Part shown: piece after piece, positions 1-11,964 of the stretch
Layout of the letters: every line of letters begins with the position of its first letter
Numbering within the stretch: the stretch's first letter is position 1
NCBI GenBank assembly: GCA_020152595.1
Contig: JAIGNY010002993.1
Coordinates: 366,004 to 430,003, forward strand
Source: Chiridota heheva
Lineage: Eukaryota; Echinodermata; Holothuroidea; Apodida; Chiridotidae
Reading direction: 5' to 3'
DNA length: 64,000 bases
Translations under genes and position numbers: made by a program
The notes under the pieces: generated by a model
What the model saw: the letters and a program-made list of their open reading frames with translations, nothing else
Database searches by the model: none
Told to the model about the DNA's origin: nothing

Positions 1-195
1 TACATAAACATTTGCAATGGAATTGCCTCTATGACATCATCAAACACATTCATCATACTGTACTAAAACTGTTAAATGTAACTGAGAAATCTCCTGAATG
101 GAATATGATATCAACCTGATTTTTGTACCAAATTGGCTCTAAAAGTATGCTCTTTCAAATAAAATTTTACAAAAAACCATGGGAATATTCCTTAA
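1..195. mobile_element. TTAA-ended MITE, family 1 (left-truncated by window)
   Basis: This stretch repeats, with a short insertion, the right half of the complete element at 59203-59716 (shared stretches include catttgcaatg and ttggctctaaaagta). It ends in ccatgggaatattccttaa, the terminal sequence that is inverted at the other end of the complete copy. TTAA at the end suggests piggyBac-type mobilisation. Confidence 0.7.
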
Positions 196-449
196 GTGAG
201 AACACATTTTTTTTTTTATGAGACTCTAAAATATTCATCACATCTTTTTGACCCAAGTGAAGAGATACAATAGTTATCCAACACAATTACTTATACCAAG
301 TAGTTAAAACAGTCAAATGTTATCAATACATGAGGCAAAACAAGTCCATGAATATTTGAAAAAATTCACTGAACATATTCATCTAAAGAGTGCCAGCTTA
401 CATTTTGCACTAGTCTAATACATTTATCTAAGTCTTTAGAAAGACTAAG

Positions 450-719
450 ATGGTACCGACATGCACAACAATTTGTGAGAGAAGATGGAAGGAAATTGGA
501 CATATTTTAGGGAGAGATGCCACCAATAATTCAATGGTAGCTCTAATCTTGACACCAGATGGGCGAAGAAAACAAGGCAAGCTAAAGTCACCATGGAGGT
601 GAATGGTAGAGGAGAGAGAGATGCTTGGATTGGAGAGTTGAAAGTAAGACAGTGAAATGGCACAAGGTATGCATCTCTGTGCTAAAGGCCTCAATCTTCA
701 ATTGAGAAGGAAGCAGTGA
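450..719 (+). pseudogene. LINE ORF2 C-terminal relic
   Basis: Read on the plus strand from 450, this decayed frame gives ERRWKEIGHILGRDATNNSM and later LTPDGRRKQGKLKSPWR, then in-frame stops at 600, 639 and 645. The pattern RRW..IGH.LRRD...TPEGRRKRGRPK.TW is the C-terminal signature of non-LTR retrotransposon reverse transcriptases of the CR1/L2/RTE sort. It is clearly dead. Confidence 0.65.
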
Positions 720-1839
720 GTGAATATCCTGCCTTACACACACATATTCCTTACAACATGGTGGCACTCAAAAGATAAGACAAATGGTGAGCAAAAGGCA
801 GCCAAGATGCACTAAACATTGAGACCATAACAGAAACTTAATGAAATAAAATCCAGCGTGCTCTGAGGAATCAGTAATAAAGAATATAAAACATGGGTTC
901 TTCTATAGGGAAAGACAAAATCAAAATGGTGCTCAGTAATTCTTTAATGGTTATTGATAATGATTATGCAAACTAGTATCTTCAAAAAGACAGTTCACAT
1001 CATTTAATCTATAAGAGGTGTGACAACCCAAAAAATAGCAAGCTAATCCTTGTAGTACAAATACAGTCGGAAGGACAGTATGCTCGCGCTATTCAAAATT
1101 GGTATAGAGAATGGGCTTATTGAGGGAGTATATACAGAAATAGCGTAGCAGGGGCAGTTCATTTCAAATAACTTGCGCTTTAAAAAATGCACTTATATTT
1201 TCATTTGCTTTGTTAATTTTCACAACATTTCACTACAAGCTTCAAAATATCTCAAGTTTTCCCAGATATTTTAAGACAAAAAAAAAAAGCTCAAGGTTAC
1301 GTCATTAAGTTTAACTCAGAAAACATGTAAAAGCTAGCAGTCTTTATAACTACAACACCTCTTTTAGTTCTAACAATTGAACAACAAAGAAAATACACTT
1401 GACATGTCAATAAAAGAATGTCATTAAGCCCCCTTTCCAACCTGTACCCTCCCCTAACCCTTACACATTCTTAGAACTACATCCTGGATTGTAATACACC
1501 TTCCAATTAAAAAAAATATGTGTGTCAAGCAAAGTCAAGCAGCATGAAAAATGTACAATAACATTAAAGCAAAATTATGTGAAACAATATTGCTTAAAGT
1601 ATGACAAACTAGGCATTGGAAATGATACAAATCCCCTCACCGCTAATAATGCATATTCCAGACTGTCCCACATTCCATCCCAACCGGTCCGAAATGTCAT
1701 CCCACACCTATACTCCATGCAATCACACCTGAAAGCCAGATACTGTATGTCATTCCACCACTTGTATGACCCACATGCCATCACAACTGAAATCCAGATG
1801 ACACCCCACCACATGCCACTTCACTTTGTCCCACATGTC
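720..1839. other. Intron/flank, no feature recognised
   Basis: AT-rich sequence. I find no exon with credible splice sites on the ULK strand and no recognisable repeat. Confidence 0.5.
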
Positions 1840-2010
1840 GACCTACCCTGTTTCACATGCCAACCCACCCTGTTCCACATGCCAACCCATCCTGTTCCAC
1901 ATGCCAACCCACCCTGTTCTACATGCCAATCCACCCTGTCTAACACACCAATGCATCCTAATCAACATCCCACCCCACCCTGCCCTACATACAATTCCAC
2001 CCTGTCCGAC
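1840..2010. repeat. 22-bp minisatellite, about 7 copies
   Basis: Degenerate tandem copies of a unit close to cacatgccaacccaccctgt. Flanking sequence (1640-1840, 2010-2040) contains weaker copies. The open frame across it is a by-product of the repeat. Confidence 0.8.
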
Positions 2011-2219
2011 ATAAAATCCCACCCTCATCCCAATTCCTTCACCTACTTTATCATCTTGTCATCTTCTACCCCACATTCTGCTTATTGTTTATATTTCCCA
2101 AACCCCTACTTTAACATTATTTAGAAGCAAGGAAACTTTCATTTGCTTTTTTGTTCATGGCAAGACAGACATATTGATTGCTATTTCATGTCAGGAATGT
2201 CAATATGATAACAAAACTA

Positions 2220-3060
2220 GAAATAGGAAGTTAGTAAGTCACAAGTCATATATTTTTGATCTCAGGTCAAACATTTTGCAGTAAATTCTATAGTTATGCA
2301 AATGACCTAATTGACATGCACACTATACCTCACCATTAAGTGTGAACAGTGCTCTTCACATATAATGTATGATCATTTGTTTAAGCAAAATCATACCACT
2401 TTAATTCTGAAAGAGATAACACAGATATAAATATTTTCACTGCTATGCAAATAGGCTAATTAGTATGCACTTACAACCCCCAATCATGCTCAACTGAACA
2501 GTACCAATGCCCTCAACCACTAAACCAAATACCAAGTAACTATCTCAGGTTAAATATTTTGTACACAAGTCTATTGTTAAACAAATAAGCTACTTAATAT
2601 GCACACTACACCTCACCATTGAGCATAGACAATGCTCTTCATATATAATTTGTGTAAACAAATTCCCCACAGCCACTTTAATTTAAGAGATATCATAGAT
2701 ACAAATACTTTAATTGTTATGCAAGTAAGCAAATTAGTATGCACACAAACAGCCCCCAATCATGCTTGACTGAACAGTACCGATGCCATCTACCACTGTA
2801 CCAAGTTATTATCTCAGATTAAATATTTTCTACGAAAGTCTATTGTTATGCAAATAACCTACTTAATATGCACATCACACCTCACCATTAAGTGTAGACA
2901 ATGCTCTTCACATATATGATCATTTGTGTACACAAAATCTCCATTTCTGCTTTTATTCAAAAAATATCATAGATACAAATATTTTCATTGTTATGCAAAT
3001 AAGCTAATTAAAATGCACACACAACCCCCAATCATGTTCATTTGAACAGTACCCATGTCC
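2220..3060. repeat. Tandem triplication, unit about 280 bp
   Basis: Three diverged direct copies share ttatgcaaat.a.cta.tt, cctcaccattaagtg, gctcttcacatata and cccccaatcatg in the same order. I saw no coding potential. Confidence 0.75.
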
Positions 3061-3951
3061 TCTACCCTTGTGCCTAGTTACATGAATGTACACCATTTAT
3101 AATTATGAAAACTCTAACCAAAATCTTTAACCAAAACTTTACAAAATCTCAAACTGGACACCAACGCCGATGACTGGAGTAGTAGAATAGCTCTATTATT
3201 CTTTGAAAAGTTGAATTAAAATGTTATTTTAGCCTAGTCCTTCATTAAAAGAAATTGTAAGCTAAACGAGCAATTACTGCAATTAAAATGTATGGCTCAT
3301 GACAGTATAGGGACTTAAATTAACACTGCAATCTTCATTGTTTCCACAGTGTTATCAGTGCTGCTCAAATGTGATTCCTTTTTGTTAAACATACAAATTA
3401 TTGCATCCTCAACAACTCATACTTCATGATGACAAAATATGCAAAAAACAAAAAGAAAGGAAGGTATTTTATTATCATGTCTAAAATTATTGTAAAATTT
3501 CCTTTTGCACCAATCAACAAACGCATGCACTTCAATGAAGTCCCTTTCCTTGCTAGATATTTCTTCAGACCCTTTTTGAGACTTGTACATTCCAACAAGT
3601 TTTTAGTTCCTAAAAAAATTCAATCATTTTGTGGTACTTTCTACAATACATTTTTTAAATGGCTTTCAAAACAAATACAATTTGGTCATGCAACCTATAA
3701 ACAAAAACGATGTTAACTGCAACGTTGAATCAATCAATCAACCTTTTTAACCGATATGAGCTAAAAGTGATTACTTAAACCAATCAACTGGGGGAATTTT
3801 TCCTTGTTACCCAACCAATCAGCTGCAAGTGCTTGAGGAAAAGCAACAATGGGTACGTGTTTATAAAGCGCATATAATTAGAGTATATAAAATTTCTATG
3901 GACAATTTGCATTGTCAAGATCCATGCATTCAATTTGCATACTGCACGGCC
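3061..3951. other. No gene; unclassified AT-rich sequence
   Basis: A 96-codon open frame exists on the plus strand at 3426-3716, but it has no recognisable domain, no splice context and a poly-Lys, AT-driven composition. I treat it as chance. Confidence 0.4.
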
Positions 3952-4192
3952 TTAAAGGAGCACTAAACCGAAAATTTCACAGATATATATCACCCCAAAA
4001 AAAAAAAACTTCATGCTCCATAGCCCACAGACAACATGGGGGCAGCGGTAACTTGAATATTCATATTAACCAGAAATTTGCTATAGCGTTGCATGCTAGA
4101 TAAGCATTTTATTTAGGGGGGGGGGGAAAGTATGCCCTCAAAATATGCCCCCTAAAAATATGCCCTCACTTTTCGGTCTAGTGCTCCTTTAA
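3952..4192. mobile_element. MITE with inverted termini, family 2
   Basis: The ends are ttaaaggagcactaaaccg and, inverted, cggtctagtgctcctttaa, flanked by or including TTAA. The interior contains gcccacagac and ggtaacttgaatattcat. A diverged second copy lies at 58571-58761. Confidence 0.8.
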
Positions 4193-4204
4193 TAATTTGG
4201 TTTA

Positions 4205-4500
4205 GTCCATTTCTACAACAGGTGAATTTTTTAACAAAGTGAAAAAATTGTTTCTTGTTTTTCATTTTTTTATATTTTTTTTTATGCATTTTAAACAATC
4301 AGACACAGAAATTGTACAAAAAGATTTAATGTTTCGGCATCATATTTATATGCATATTTAATGCAAGGTTCAAAGGATTTCCCACTTGCAAATGACCCTC
4401 ACTAAAGTCAGGCCATTCTACTAGGCCTAAAATCCTTTGCCTCGTGCATTACAATACGCATATAAACACTCCACCTCACATTAATCTTTAATTGAAACAT
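4205..4500. repeat. Dispersed repeat, copy 1
   Basis: This stretch is homologous to 28745-29055: both contain a gaaaaaat/T-rich block, attttaaacaat, ggcatcat.tttatat, a caaagga...tcctttgcc inverted pair and aaacactc..cctca. It is probably a small DNA transposon. Confidence 0.7.
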
Positions 4501-4878
4501 TTCTTTGCATACACTTAGTTCCACACCCCGCGTGAACTATGCAGATGACAAAGAAACCCCACTGCAGTATTTGACTGGTCGATAAGATTCCCCAGTATAA
4601 GATATATCCATTATGGACATGCAAATTTTGGTCATGTGACATGATTCACATTACTTTTCTGTAAATTGCTGATTCAAATTTGAAAAGGTCTATAAAAGAA
4701 ATGAGGAGGAAAGATCCAGAGCAGATAGAATGGGTGGTTCAGAATAGGGATGTGATGTAAGTATCCGAGATTAAATCACTGCAAATCAACATATATTACC
4801 AAGGCTTCCAGTGAAAAGCACTGATGAGAGTGGAATGAATAAATGTAACATGCTTGTTAAATAATATGGATGAAAGAT

Positions 4879-5258
4879 TAAAAGCCAATACACACATGAT
4901 GCAACGCGGCGAGCATTTTTCTACAAAAAATTGAATATAACAAAGGAAAAGAAACATTTTGACCTCTTGTTTTCAGAGAAGGATTGTTATCGCATGGCTA
5001 TTCAGATGATAAGTGGAAATTGATTGAAAGGGCCTTTCTACCCCCATTCAAGCTAAATTCGCAAGCGACAGAAAATAGCGCCCCACAGTTTGAACAAAAA
5101 GGCATTTCTAACAAATTTTCCAGTATCATCAGAAAGCCTCAATTGTAAACTTCATCGTGTGTAAGCAGAAAGTCAAAGCATCTTATAACATTTGTTTTCT
5201 GTATGATTATCTAAAAAAATCGCTCGCCGCGTCGCGTTCGGTGTATAACGGCCTTAAT
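4879..5258. mobile_element. DNA-transposon-like element with CpG-rich inverted ends
   Basis: The left end reads gatgcaacgcggcgagca after agccaatacacac. The right end reads tcgctcgccgcgtcgcgtt before cggtgtataacggcc, its imperfect inverse. The interior is non-coding, so it looks like a non-autonomous (MITE) copy. Confidence 0.7.
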
Positions 5259-5897
5259 TGTTTAAAGAACAAATAACACTTTTATTATTAATAATAGAAT
5301 GAGAGCTATCAGTTTCATAAACAATGTATTATTACCTCATAACTTTTAGATGGTTAAGCAATTCCCTTTCACATCTTAATTTAATCACACATTGGCTTTT
5401 AATCAAAGCCTTAAAATTTACCAGGACTCGCTTCGTACCAACTTGGTGTCAAACTTGGATCAAACTCCATAAAGACTAACAATTTAATTTTCAAAACATT
5501 GGTTTATTTCAAGCAAGCAAGAGCAAATCTTGCCCAATCACTCACTTTAACTAATAGTCCCCAAACAAAAGTGTTTTGTATCAAATAAGTAATATACCTG
5601 GTGTTTTGAATAGTGCATTTAGGGGTTGAACATTGCTCTCTACACTATACAGTGCTACTGTACTGTGTGTTTCTGACCAAGGATTTGAATTTTCTTTAAT
5701 TTTCAGTTATTTCAAGCAAGTGAAAAAAAATCTTGCCAATCTTTCACTGTAAAGTAAAATTGCCCCAACAAAAATGTATCATGTATCAAATGACTAATAT
5801 GACTGATGTTACATGACTGATATGAATTACACAGATATCTCTAACCAACCAAGAGATTTCAAGCAAAAAGTCTTTGGTTTATGGACCATTTACTTAC
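5259..5897. other. Intron downstream of exon O, nothing further recognised
   Basis: AT-rich intronic sequence. Two loosely similar blocks (near 5510 and 5710) share ttatttcaagcaag and tcttgccaat, suggesting an old local duplication. Confidence 0.4.
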
Positions 5898-6086
5898 GCT
5901 TTCTTCTTGCTGGTGATTTGGCGGACCGTGTCGGGGTGGACTCTGGATCCCGTTTCAGAGGGGGTGAGGTTCTGTATAGGTACCCTAATGGCAGACTTCC
6001 ACTCTCTACTGGTGATAGTGAGCTGTCCTTGTTGATGGACAGGGGAGGAGATGGTGATGTACGGTAGTTGACACGGGTAAGAACTC
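5898..6086 (-). CDS. ULK1/2: ULK exon O: linker, last visible exon
   Basis: This 189-nt exon is phase 1 on both ends. It encodes (G)VLTRVNYRTSPSPPLSINKD, then SSLSPVESGSLPLGYLYRTS, then PPLKRDPESTPTRSAKSPAR and RK. It is a basic, Ser/Pro-rich linker with many S-P and T-P sites. The acceptor is TTCTGACAG and the donor AAGC|GTAAGT. The next exon must begin in phase 1; I found no convincing one in the remaining 5.9 kb, so the C-terminal EAT/MIT region lies beyond the left edge. Confidence 0.85.
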
Positions 6087-6811
6087 CTGTCAGAACAAAA
6101 GACGAAAACTGATTTACAAACTTTGCTTTTATATTTTCCTTTTCTAAATCAATATGGAATACTTTTTCTGCTGTGTGTAGCAGCGTAAACACATATGTTT
6201 TGTACCATGTGTGCATGTTATACAACTTTTTTCATATTTATCAACTTTCATCCTCAAATTTGGAGTTGATCTGGGGTTGTTCCACAAAAGTGTGCATGGG
6301 TACTTTAAAGACATAAAAGTTAGAAATACCCTACAAATTAATAATAAAAGTCAATCATGAACAATTGCGGGGTGAGACAACAATTGTAAGAACAGTCAAT
6401 ACTATTAAAATCATTTAGCAACTTTTCAAAGACACACATGATATTTACAACTTCTCAAAAGGCATTAACCAAGCTTTCTTGTTTTAAAAATAGAGACAAG
6501 AGTTCTAAGTTACAGGTCTTGTTTAAAAAAAAATGGCACAAGAGCTGCAGTAAAATTGCGACACACTTTTTCAGCTGTTCAATTGATACAATCAATCAAT
6601 AAATCTTGTACACATGACTCCAGAATTCCCATTAGAGATAAGTAAAGCTTTTCTTCATTTCGTTGCTGCTAGAATACCTAAAGTACACAAACCCCTCATT
6701 AATCGTTTACCTAATTGCGAGGAAAACCTCGTAGAAGGATAAGACTTGTTTTATTGCCTAAGGTGTGAAAACATGTTTACTTTTCATATGGCACATCTAC
6801 AAAACTTTATG
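6087..6811. other. ULK intron N-O, left part
   Basis: No exon, RNA gene or recognised repeat before the minisatellite. Confidence 0.5.
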
Positions 6812-7668
6812 AGCCAAATCACAAACCACTGTAGCCAAATCACAAACCACTGTAGCCAAATCATAAACCACTGTAGCCAAATCACAAACCACTGTAGCCA
6901 AATCACAAACCACTGTAGCCAAATCATAAACCACTGTAGCCAAATCACAAACCACCGTAGCCAAATCATAAACCACCGTAGCCAAATCATAAACCACTGT
7001 AGCCAAATCATAAACCACTGTAGCCAAATCATAAACCACTGTAGCCAAATCACAAACCACTGTAGCCAAATCATAAACCACTGTAGCCAAATCACAAACC
7101 ACTGTAGCCAAATCATAAACCACCGTAGCCAAATCATAAACCACTGTAGCCAAATCACAAACCACCGTAGCCAAATCATAAACCACTGTAGCCAAATCAT
7201 AAACCACTGTAGCCAAATCACAAACCACTGTAGCCAAATCTAAACCACTGTAGCCAAATCACAAACCACTGTAGCCAAATCACAAACCACCGTAGCCAAA
7301 TCACAAACCACCGTAGCCAAATCACAAACCACCGTAGCCAAATCATAAACCACTGTAGCCAAATCATAAACCACTGTAGCCAAATCACAAACCACTGTAG
7401 CCAAATCATAAACCACTGTAGCCAAATCACAAACCACTGTAGCCAAATCATAAACCACCGTAGCCAAATCATAAACCACTGTAGCCAAATCACAAACCAC
7501 TGTAGCCAAATCACAAACCACTGTAGCCAAATCATAAACCACTGTAGCCAAATCACAAATCACAAACCACTGTAGCCAAATCACAAACCACTGTAGCCAA
7601 ATCACAAACCACTGTAGCCAAATCATAAACCACTGTAGCCAAATCACAAACCACCGTAGCCAAATTGG
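6812..7668. repeat. 21-bp minisatellite, about 40 copies
   Basis: The unit is ccactgtagccaaatcayaaa with two main variable sites (cacaaa/cataaa and actgt/accgt). 21 is a multiple of three and the unit has no stop in several frames, so long open frames appear on both strands. These are by-products. One unit near 7238 and one near 7555 are irregular. It lies in ULK intron N-O. Confidence 0.95.
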
Positions 7669-7940
7669 GAATTTCAAGCTTCAATCTCCAAAAAGCTTTA
7701 GGAGACATTAAATACATGCAATTCAAACTATTTTGTTTTTGTTTTGGAAAGAACACAAGGCATAACAAAATGACAATACTAAATTTAAATGGCAAAACTG
7801 ACTTTAAACCTTTACATATACATACATTAATTCTAATATTCCTAATTGACTGGTTGGTTGTTTATTAACATCACATACTTCAAAATGTTATCTATATGCA
7901 CATGCGTAATAAACATTTTAAGTTGACATTCAGTACTTAC

Positions 7941-8010
7941 CAGAAGAAATAAATGAGCCTGGTGATGTTAGAGTGGTCCCTGGGGTAGGGCTTGGCACCT
8001 TACTCCTCAT
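7941..8010 (-). CDS. ULK1/2: ULK exon N: linker
   Basis: This 70-nt exon enters in phase 0 and exits in phase 1. It encodes MRSKVPSPTPGTTLTSPGSF followed by ISS. The other two frames meet stop codons at once, and the open frame is the one required by exons M and O. The acceptor is CACTACACAG and the donor is TCTG|GTAAGT. The 21-bp minisatellite begins about 270 nt downstream in the intron. Confidence 0.82.
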
Positions 8011-8439
8011 CTGTGTAGTGTATATATGATAAAGGAGTTTACAACCTTTTCCTAACTAAAACTGGACACAGTAATCTTCATACTTTAAATGGTAAATGGA
8101 TATACAGTAACCTTCATGTGTTTTGGGTCTTGGAGGCTTGCTGCTAAAGATTTCATGAAAATTTTGGTCTAATCATGCCGACAACTTCTTTGCTTTAAGT
8201 TTTACTTGAAGCTGCATGTCTGATGTGCTACCAAGAACACATGAAGGATAAGTTCCTTTACAGCATTCCCACTAACATAAATACTTCAGATCATAATTTG
8301 ATGTACCTCAAAGATAATGATTTAATTTAGTTTTTGTTTGATAATCATTACACTGACTGCCTGTACAACAAGGCATACAGTTCAAAACATTATCTCTTAC
8401 TTTTCGTGCCTTAACATCTTACACACACGTTCCTCAACC
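8011..8439. other. ULK intron M-N, unclassified part
   Basis: No recognised repeat or exon. Confidence 0.4.
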
Positions 8440-8635
8440 AGACCTACCCACTCACAACTGCAGAACCAACTCCAAATTCCACCGTCCCAAACTGCAACAT
8501 ATGGAGACTAGGCTTTTGGTCACTGCACATCTTTACTCTGGAATGCCTTACCTTTTAACTTTACATTCACTGCAAACTTTCAAGAAAAAGCTGAAAACTC
8601 GATTTTTCCACTCACTTTTTTATTAATTAATTTTA
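8440..8635 (+). pseudogene. LINE ORF2 C-terminal relic
   Basis: Plus-strand translation gives PKLQHMETRLLVTAHLYSGM, then PYLLTLHSLQTFKKKLKTRF. It follows the usual end of CR1/L2-like ORF2 proteins (YG.R.FS..AP.LWN.LP...FK..LKT.LF). It is short, degraded and antisense to ULK. Confidence 0.6.
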
Positions 8636-9048
8636 TCAATTTTGTTTTCTTTTTTGTTCATTCTCTGCACTTTTTTCCCAGGTGAATTGAGCAATTCTCT
8701 ATTGGCTTATTAAGACATATTATCATTATACAATTACTTTTCCTGGACAGGAAACTATGGCAAAACCCTTGTAAATCTTCCAGGAGGCTACAAAACATTT
8801 TTTTGATGAGTTCTAATAAGTAGGGTAATTTCAAGGAGCTAAATATAAGCTAAGAATTGTCTAAAACTGCGCTTGCCAGTTCATGTTGCATACAGGGTGT
8901 GAAGATTCTCTTGCATCTTTGTAAGAAAGAACTTAGCACACAAGATTGCAATTCTTTTACAAAACTTTATAAAAAAGGCTCTTGTTCTGTGTCCTCACGA
9001 TGAAGGAAAAGACACAGCATATGGTGAAAAATATCAATAGAGCAATAC

Positions 9049-9178
9049 CTGTGGTGAGGTTCTGTGTAGCACCGACGGCACTAATGCTGATGAAGGACTT
9101 TTTGGAAGCATCTTTGAGGGTGTGCGTTGATTTGGAAATTGCAAAAATGTTTCTGGTGAGAGTGGCAGGCTGCTAGGT
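9049..9178 (-). CDS. ULK1/2: ULK exon M: Ser/Pro-rich linker
   Basis: This 130-nt exon enters in phase 2 and exits in phase 0. It encodes (R)PSSLPLSPETFLQFPNQRTP, then SKMLPKSPSSALVPSVLHRT, then SPQ. The composition is Ser/Pro/Thr-rich with several S-P sites, as expected of the disordered ULK linker. No human segment aligns convincingly. The assignment rests on splice sites (acceptor TTTCAG, donor CACAG|GTATTG), phase continuity and position. Confidence 0.82.
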
Positions 9179-9404
9179 CTGAAAGCAGAGTAGAACAGAA
9201 CACTTTAAGATCTGGATGTGACTAATCATGGAAATGACAATCTTTAGGCATGAATTTAATTTAATATGAATTACCTGTACTCAAATGAGATGTAAGATTT
9301 TTTAAAGCTTTCAAACCCATGAATTATGAAGTTTTTAGTTGGAGTGTGGAGTAACTTAAATGTTATTCTGAAGAACAAAATGGGGTTATTTTTCATTCAT
9401 AGAA

Positions 9405-9700
9405 ACTTTGTCAGTTTTGTTTGTTTGTTTGATGAGGGCTTTACGGCACCACAACAACGAGGGTCAAATTGTGCTTGAGAGGTCAGATCATTCTAGAGGT
9501 AGGAAGGAAAGGAAACAGGGGAAGAATGAGAGAAATTCAAGAACAAAAAGTCAGAAAGCTGTGATTGAGAGGGGAGGTGCATGGTTGAAACAAAAACAAA
9601 GTAGAGAGGGGGTGGAAGAGGAGAATTAAATATGGTTGTAGAGGGAAGCATGATGAAGAAAGGAGATAATTTTATCTGGAGGATTTTTCTGGAAGAACTC
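9405..9700 (-). mobile_element. LINE 3'-end fragment (RNase H LINE family)
   Basis: It begins with a (tttg)n run and tttgatgagggctttacggc, then caccacaacaacgagggtca. The same block ends the longer LINE at 24390-25812 and occurs at 17053-17112. On the minus strand this is a 3' UTR ending in a CAAA-repeat tail, so it is a 5'-truncated insertion in ULK sense orientation. Confidence 0.75.
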
Positions 9701-10454
9701 AGCAGTCATTTTTGTCTTACATGCAACTTGTGTAAGTTGTATAAAATTGGTTTCTTCATGCGAATTCTACAAAATTGAAGATAAGATGGGCTCTAACTTG
9801 TGTTTAAATTGTCACCGTACGTCCGTCCACCTTCACAATATTGTGAAAATGATTTTTCCATGATATCAAACAACATATTGTAATATGTTGTGTTTACATG
9901 TACAATGCAAATTGCAACCAAATTTTCTGAAAGAGATTTCCCAAAACATGTACACGAGAGAAAGTTTTTAAAGCATATCTACTGGAGATCTGATTAATCA
10001 TTTTATGTTCTCCTAACTCTGAACTTCTAAGCTTTATGAAAAAAGTAAGATTTTTGTCAACAGTATTCTTAAATTCTTAATAACTTAGTACATGCTAAAT
10101 ATCACAAACTTTTTGTCCAGGAGAATCTGTATCTAATTCCTACATATTGTGACAGCCCTAGAAGCTACTATTTTGAAAATGGCAAACAGCAACCCCAATG
10201 TAGAGTACTTACAGACATAAACATATTGCAAGTGAAGGTAATGTTTTCTCCTTCTAAAGTTAGAAAATATTCTGAAATTAATGTTTAGTATAAATACATA
10301 CTGAATGCCTGTTCACTCTTCTTTTCATTACAGGGAACATTAAATCTTTATTAGAATACACATGATTGACATTATCTGATTTTCTTACCATCATTCAGGC
10401 AGCCATGTTACACCATTATTTATAGGGTATGTATGGAACTAGTAATCCTCTTAC
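9701..10454. other. ULK intron L-M, nothing recognised
   Basis: AT-rich intron with no credible extra exon. Confidence 0.4.
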
Positions 10455-10556
10455 CTGTCATTTGGTGATGGCGTGGACCCATTAGGGGAGTCCACATCAC
10501 CAGCACCACTAGGTCTAGCCATAGCCTTAGAGAATGCTACCACCGGTGATGTAGAC
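10455..10556 (-). CDS. ULK1/2: ULK exon L: linker with GSTSP motif
   Basis: This 102-nt exon is phase 2 on both ends. It encodes (G)STSPVVAFSKAMARPSGAGD, then VDSPNGSTPSPND. The GSTSP..F pattern resembles the ULK1 segment RRSGSTSPLGF, which contains the Ser555/556 AMPK site; the upstream Arg residues are only partly kept (GRTVGS). Only phase 2 is open: the other entry frame I tested (phase 1) hits TAG early. The acceptor is TCTTGTAG and the donor is ACAG|GTAAGA. Confidence 0.87.
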
Positions 10557-11309
10557 CTACAAGACAAAACATTGAACGAATGCATGAATTTCCACAAAAA
10601 CAGCAGAAATAATCCCTTAATAAATGTAATAATGCAAGGACTTAATCAGAGGATAGAAATGACAGGAAGTTGGACTGTTTGATAAATATTGCAAACAAAA
10701 CCTGCCAGACATTAAAAAGTCTGTGATTTGGAAAACAAACATATTCATGATAGTATTTTTCTCACATCAATTTAAATTCATATCAAATTTAATAATTTTA
10801 ATTTGTATTAATTTTAATTTTATTTATTTAAATTTGTATTCATCTGTGATGTCAATTGCACATCAGAAGATTAAGAATACATGTTTACAAAAAAAGAAAA
10901 AAATAGAAGACAATCTGGCACTTTCATGATATGGTTGTTTTCCTGCAAGTGAGAAGGCATATCAAAGGTAGTACCCTCAATTATAAGAATATAAAAAAAA
11001 TATTATCAGCTTGGAAATCATCTAAACATTTTGTTGATTCTTATGAAGCAACAGACATACAAATTCTTTTAATCAGCTCCATTTGTTCATTCAATCTGTG
11101 CTACAAAATAGAGAAATGCAATTTACCTTCAAATATTAACTTTTTTTGTACATTTTATTGAGAAAAAATCTTTAAAAACTATAACACTAGAGACATGTTT
11201 ACATATACCATCTGAAAATAGATCAAATAGCAACAAATCCTTTAGACTTGATTGAAATTTGACCATTTAACAGCTTTTTTAATCATTAGGTTGGCTTATT
11301 CAACCAAAA
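10557..11309. other. ULK intron K-L, unclassified part
   Basis: Very AT-rich; short open frames here lack any domain signal. Confidence 0.4.
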
Positions 11310-11775
11310 AACCAAAAGGTTTTGAGGTTCCGACGTGCAATAGGGATTTTAAGTTTGTATAATAAATGTTACTGCATATTGGGCTTATAATAACAATAAC
11401 CAAAAAAACTCAGTTCTCACAAAAATGGAATTCCACAGTTAATTCATTTCAATTATTTTTATCCCATTAAATACACTTGCTAGCGACATAATTATTTCAA
11501 ATATGAAACTAAACAGACATGCGGTTGTTAAAATATGAATATTTTAACATTAAGCCCCGCCTACTCATTAATATGCAGGACATCACTACCAAAAACAATA
11601 GGGCACATCTACGGACCATGGGCTAACTGTGTACCACATATGACATGAATCCGGTGTATCGTTCTTAAGATATCGTGTTTACAAGCTAGCGTCACCCACA
11701 CATACATACGTACATAAACCCACGCCATCATGACCGCATAGGTTCCTGATGCTAATCGCATCGGAACCAAAATTA
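11310..11775. mobile_element. Dispersed element with GGTTCCGA inverted ends, copy 1
   Basis: It starts near ggttccgacgtgc and ends near gcatcggaacc, its inverse. The interior holds the block caatagggcacatctac, accatgggcta, gtgtaccacatatgac and cgttcttaagatatcg, which recurs at 29779-30720 and 50320-50515. Confidence 0.7.
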
Positions 11776-11884
11776 TATGCAACCATTTTGTCACTTGCAT
11801 AGCTATTATTTTAAAGTTGTTTAATTATTTTGCCAAAAAGTTAATATTTTTACACAACAATGAATTGTAAAAATATTATTTTAC

Positions 11885-11964
11885 CCAACTGTCCTGCCGT
11901 GACTACTGGGGCTTCCACTGGTTGCTAATACTGATGGGCGAGTGGTACATACCAAGACAAAATC
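11885..11964 (-). CDS. ULK1/2: ULK exon K: LC3-interacting region (DFVLV)
   Basis: This 80-nt exon enters in phase 0 and exits in phase 2. It encodes DFVLVCTTRPSVLATSGSPS followed by SHGRTV. The first five residues match the LIR of ULK1 (DDFVMVP) and ULK2 (DDFVLVP), which binds ATG8/LC3/GABARAP proteins. The acidic residues normally upstream of the LIR come from the end of exon J (EEVEG). The acceptor is AATTTTGCAG-like with a T-rich tract, and the donor is GTTGG|GTAAAA. The alternative donor one base earlier breaks the frame of exon L. Confidence 0.88.

Noticed and set aside
3426-3716. 96-codon Lys/Phe-rich plus-strand frame
   Set aside because: No domain, no polyA or splice context, composition matches AT-rich DNA.
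1-5897. Search for the next ULK exon (phase-1 entry) and EAT/MIT domain
   Set aside because: No candidate with matching phase, splice sites and homology; probably beyond the left edge.
5813-6067. Plus-strand open frame over exon O
   Set aside because: Shadow of the ULK exon, which has both splice sites and the right phase. The same applies to 8982-9176 (exon M) and 10473-10682 (exon L).
6746-7795. Repetitive frames on both strands (SQITNHC and MIWLQWF types)
   Set aside because: By-products of the 21-bp minisatellite; no start context, no domain.
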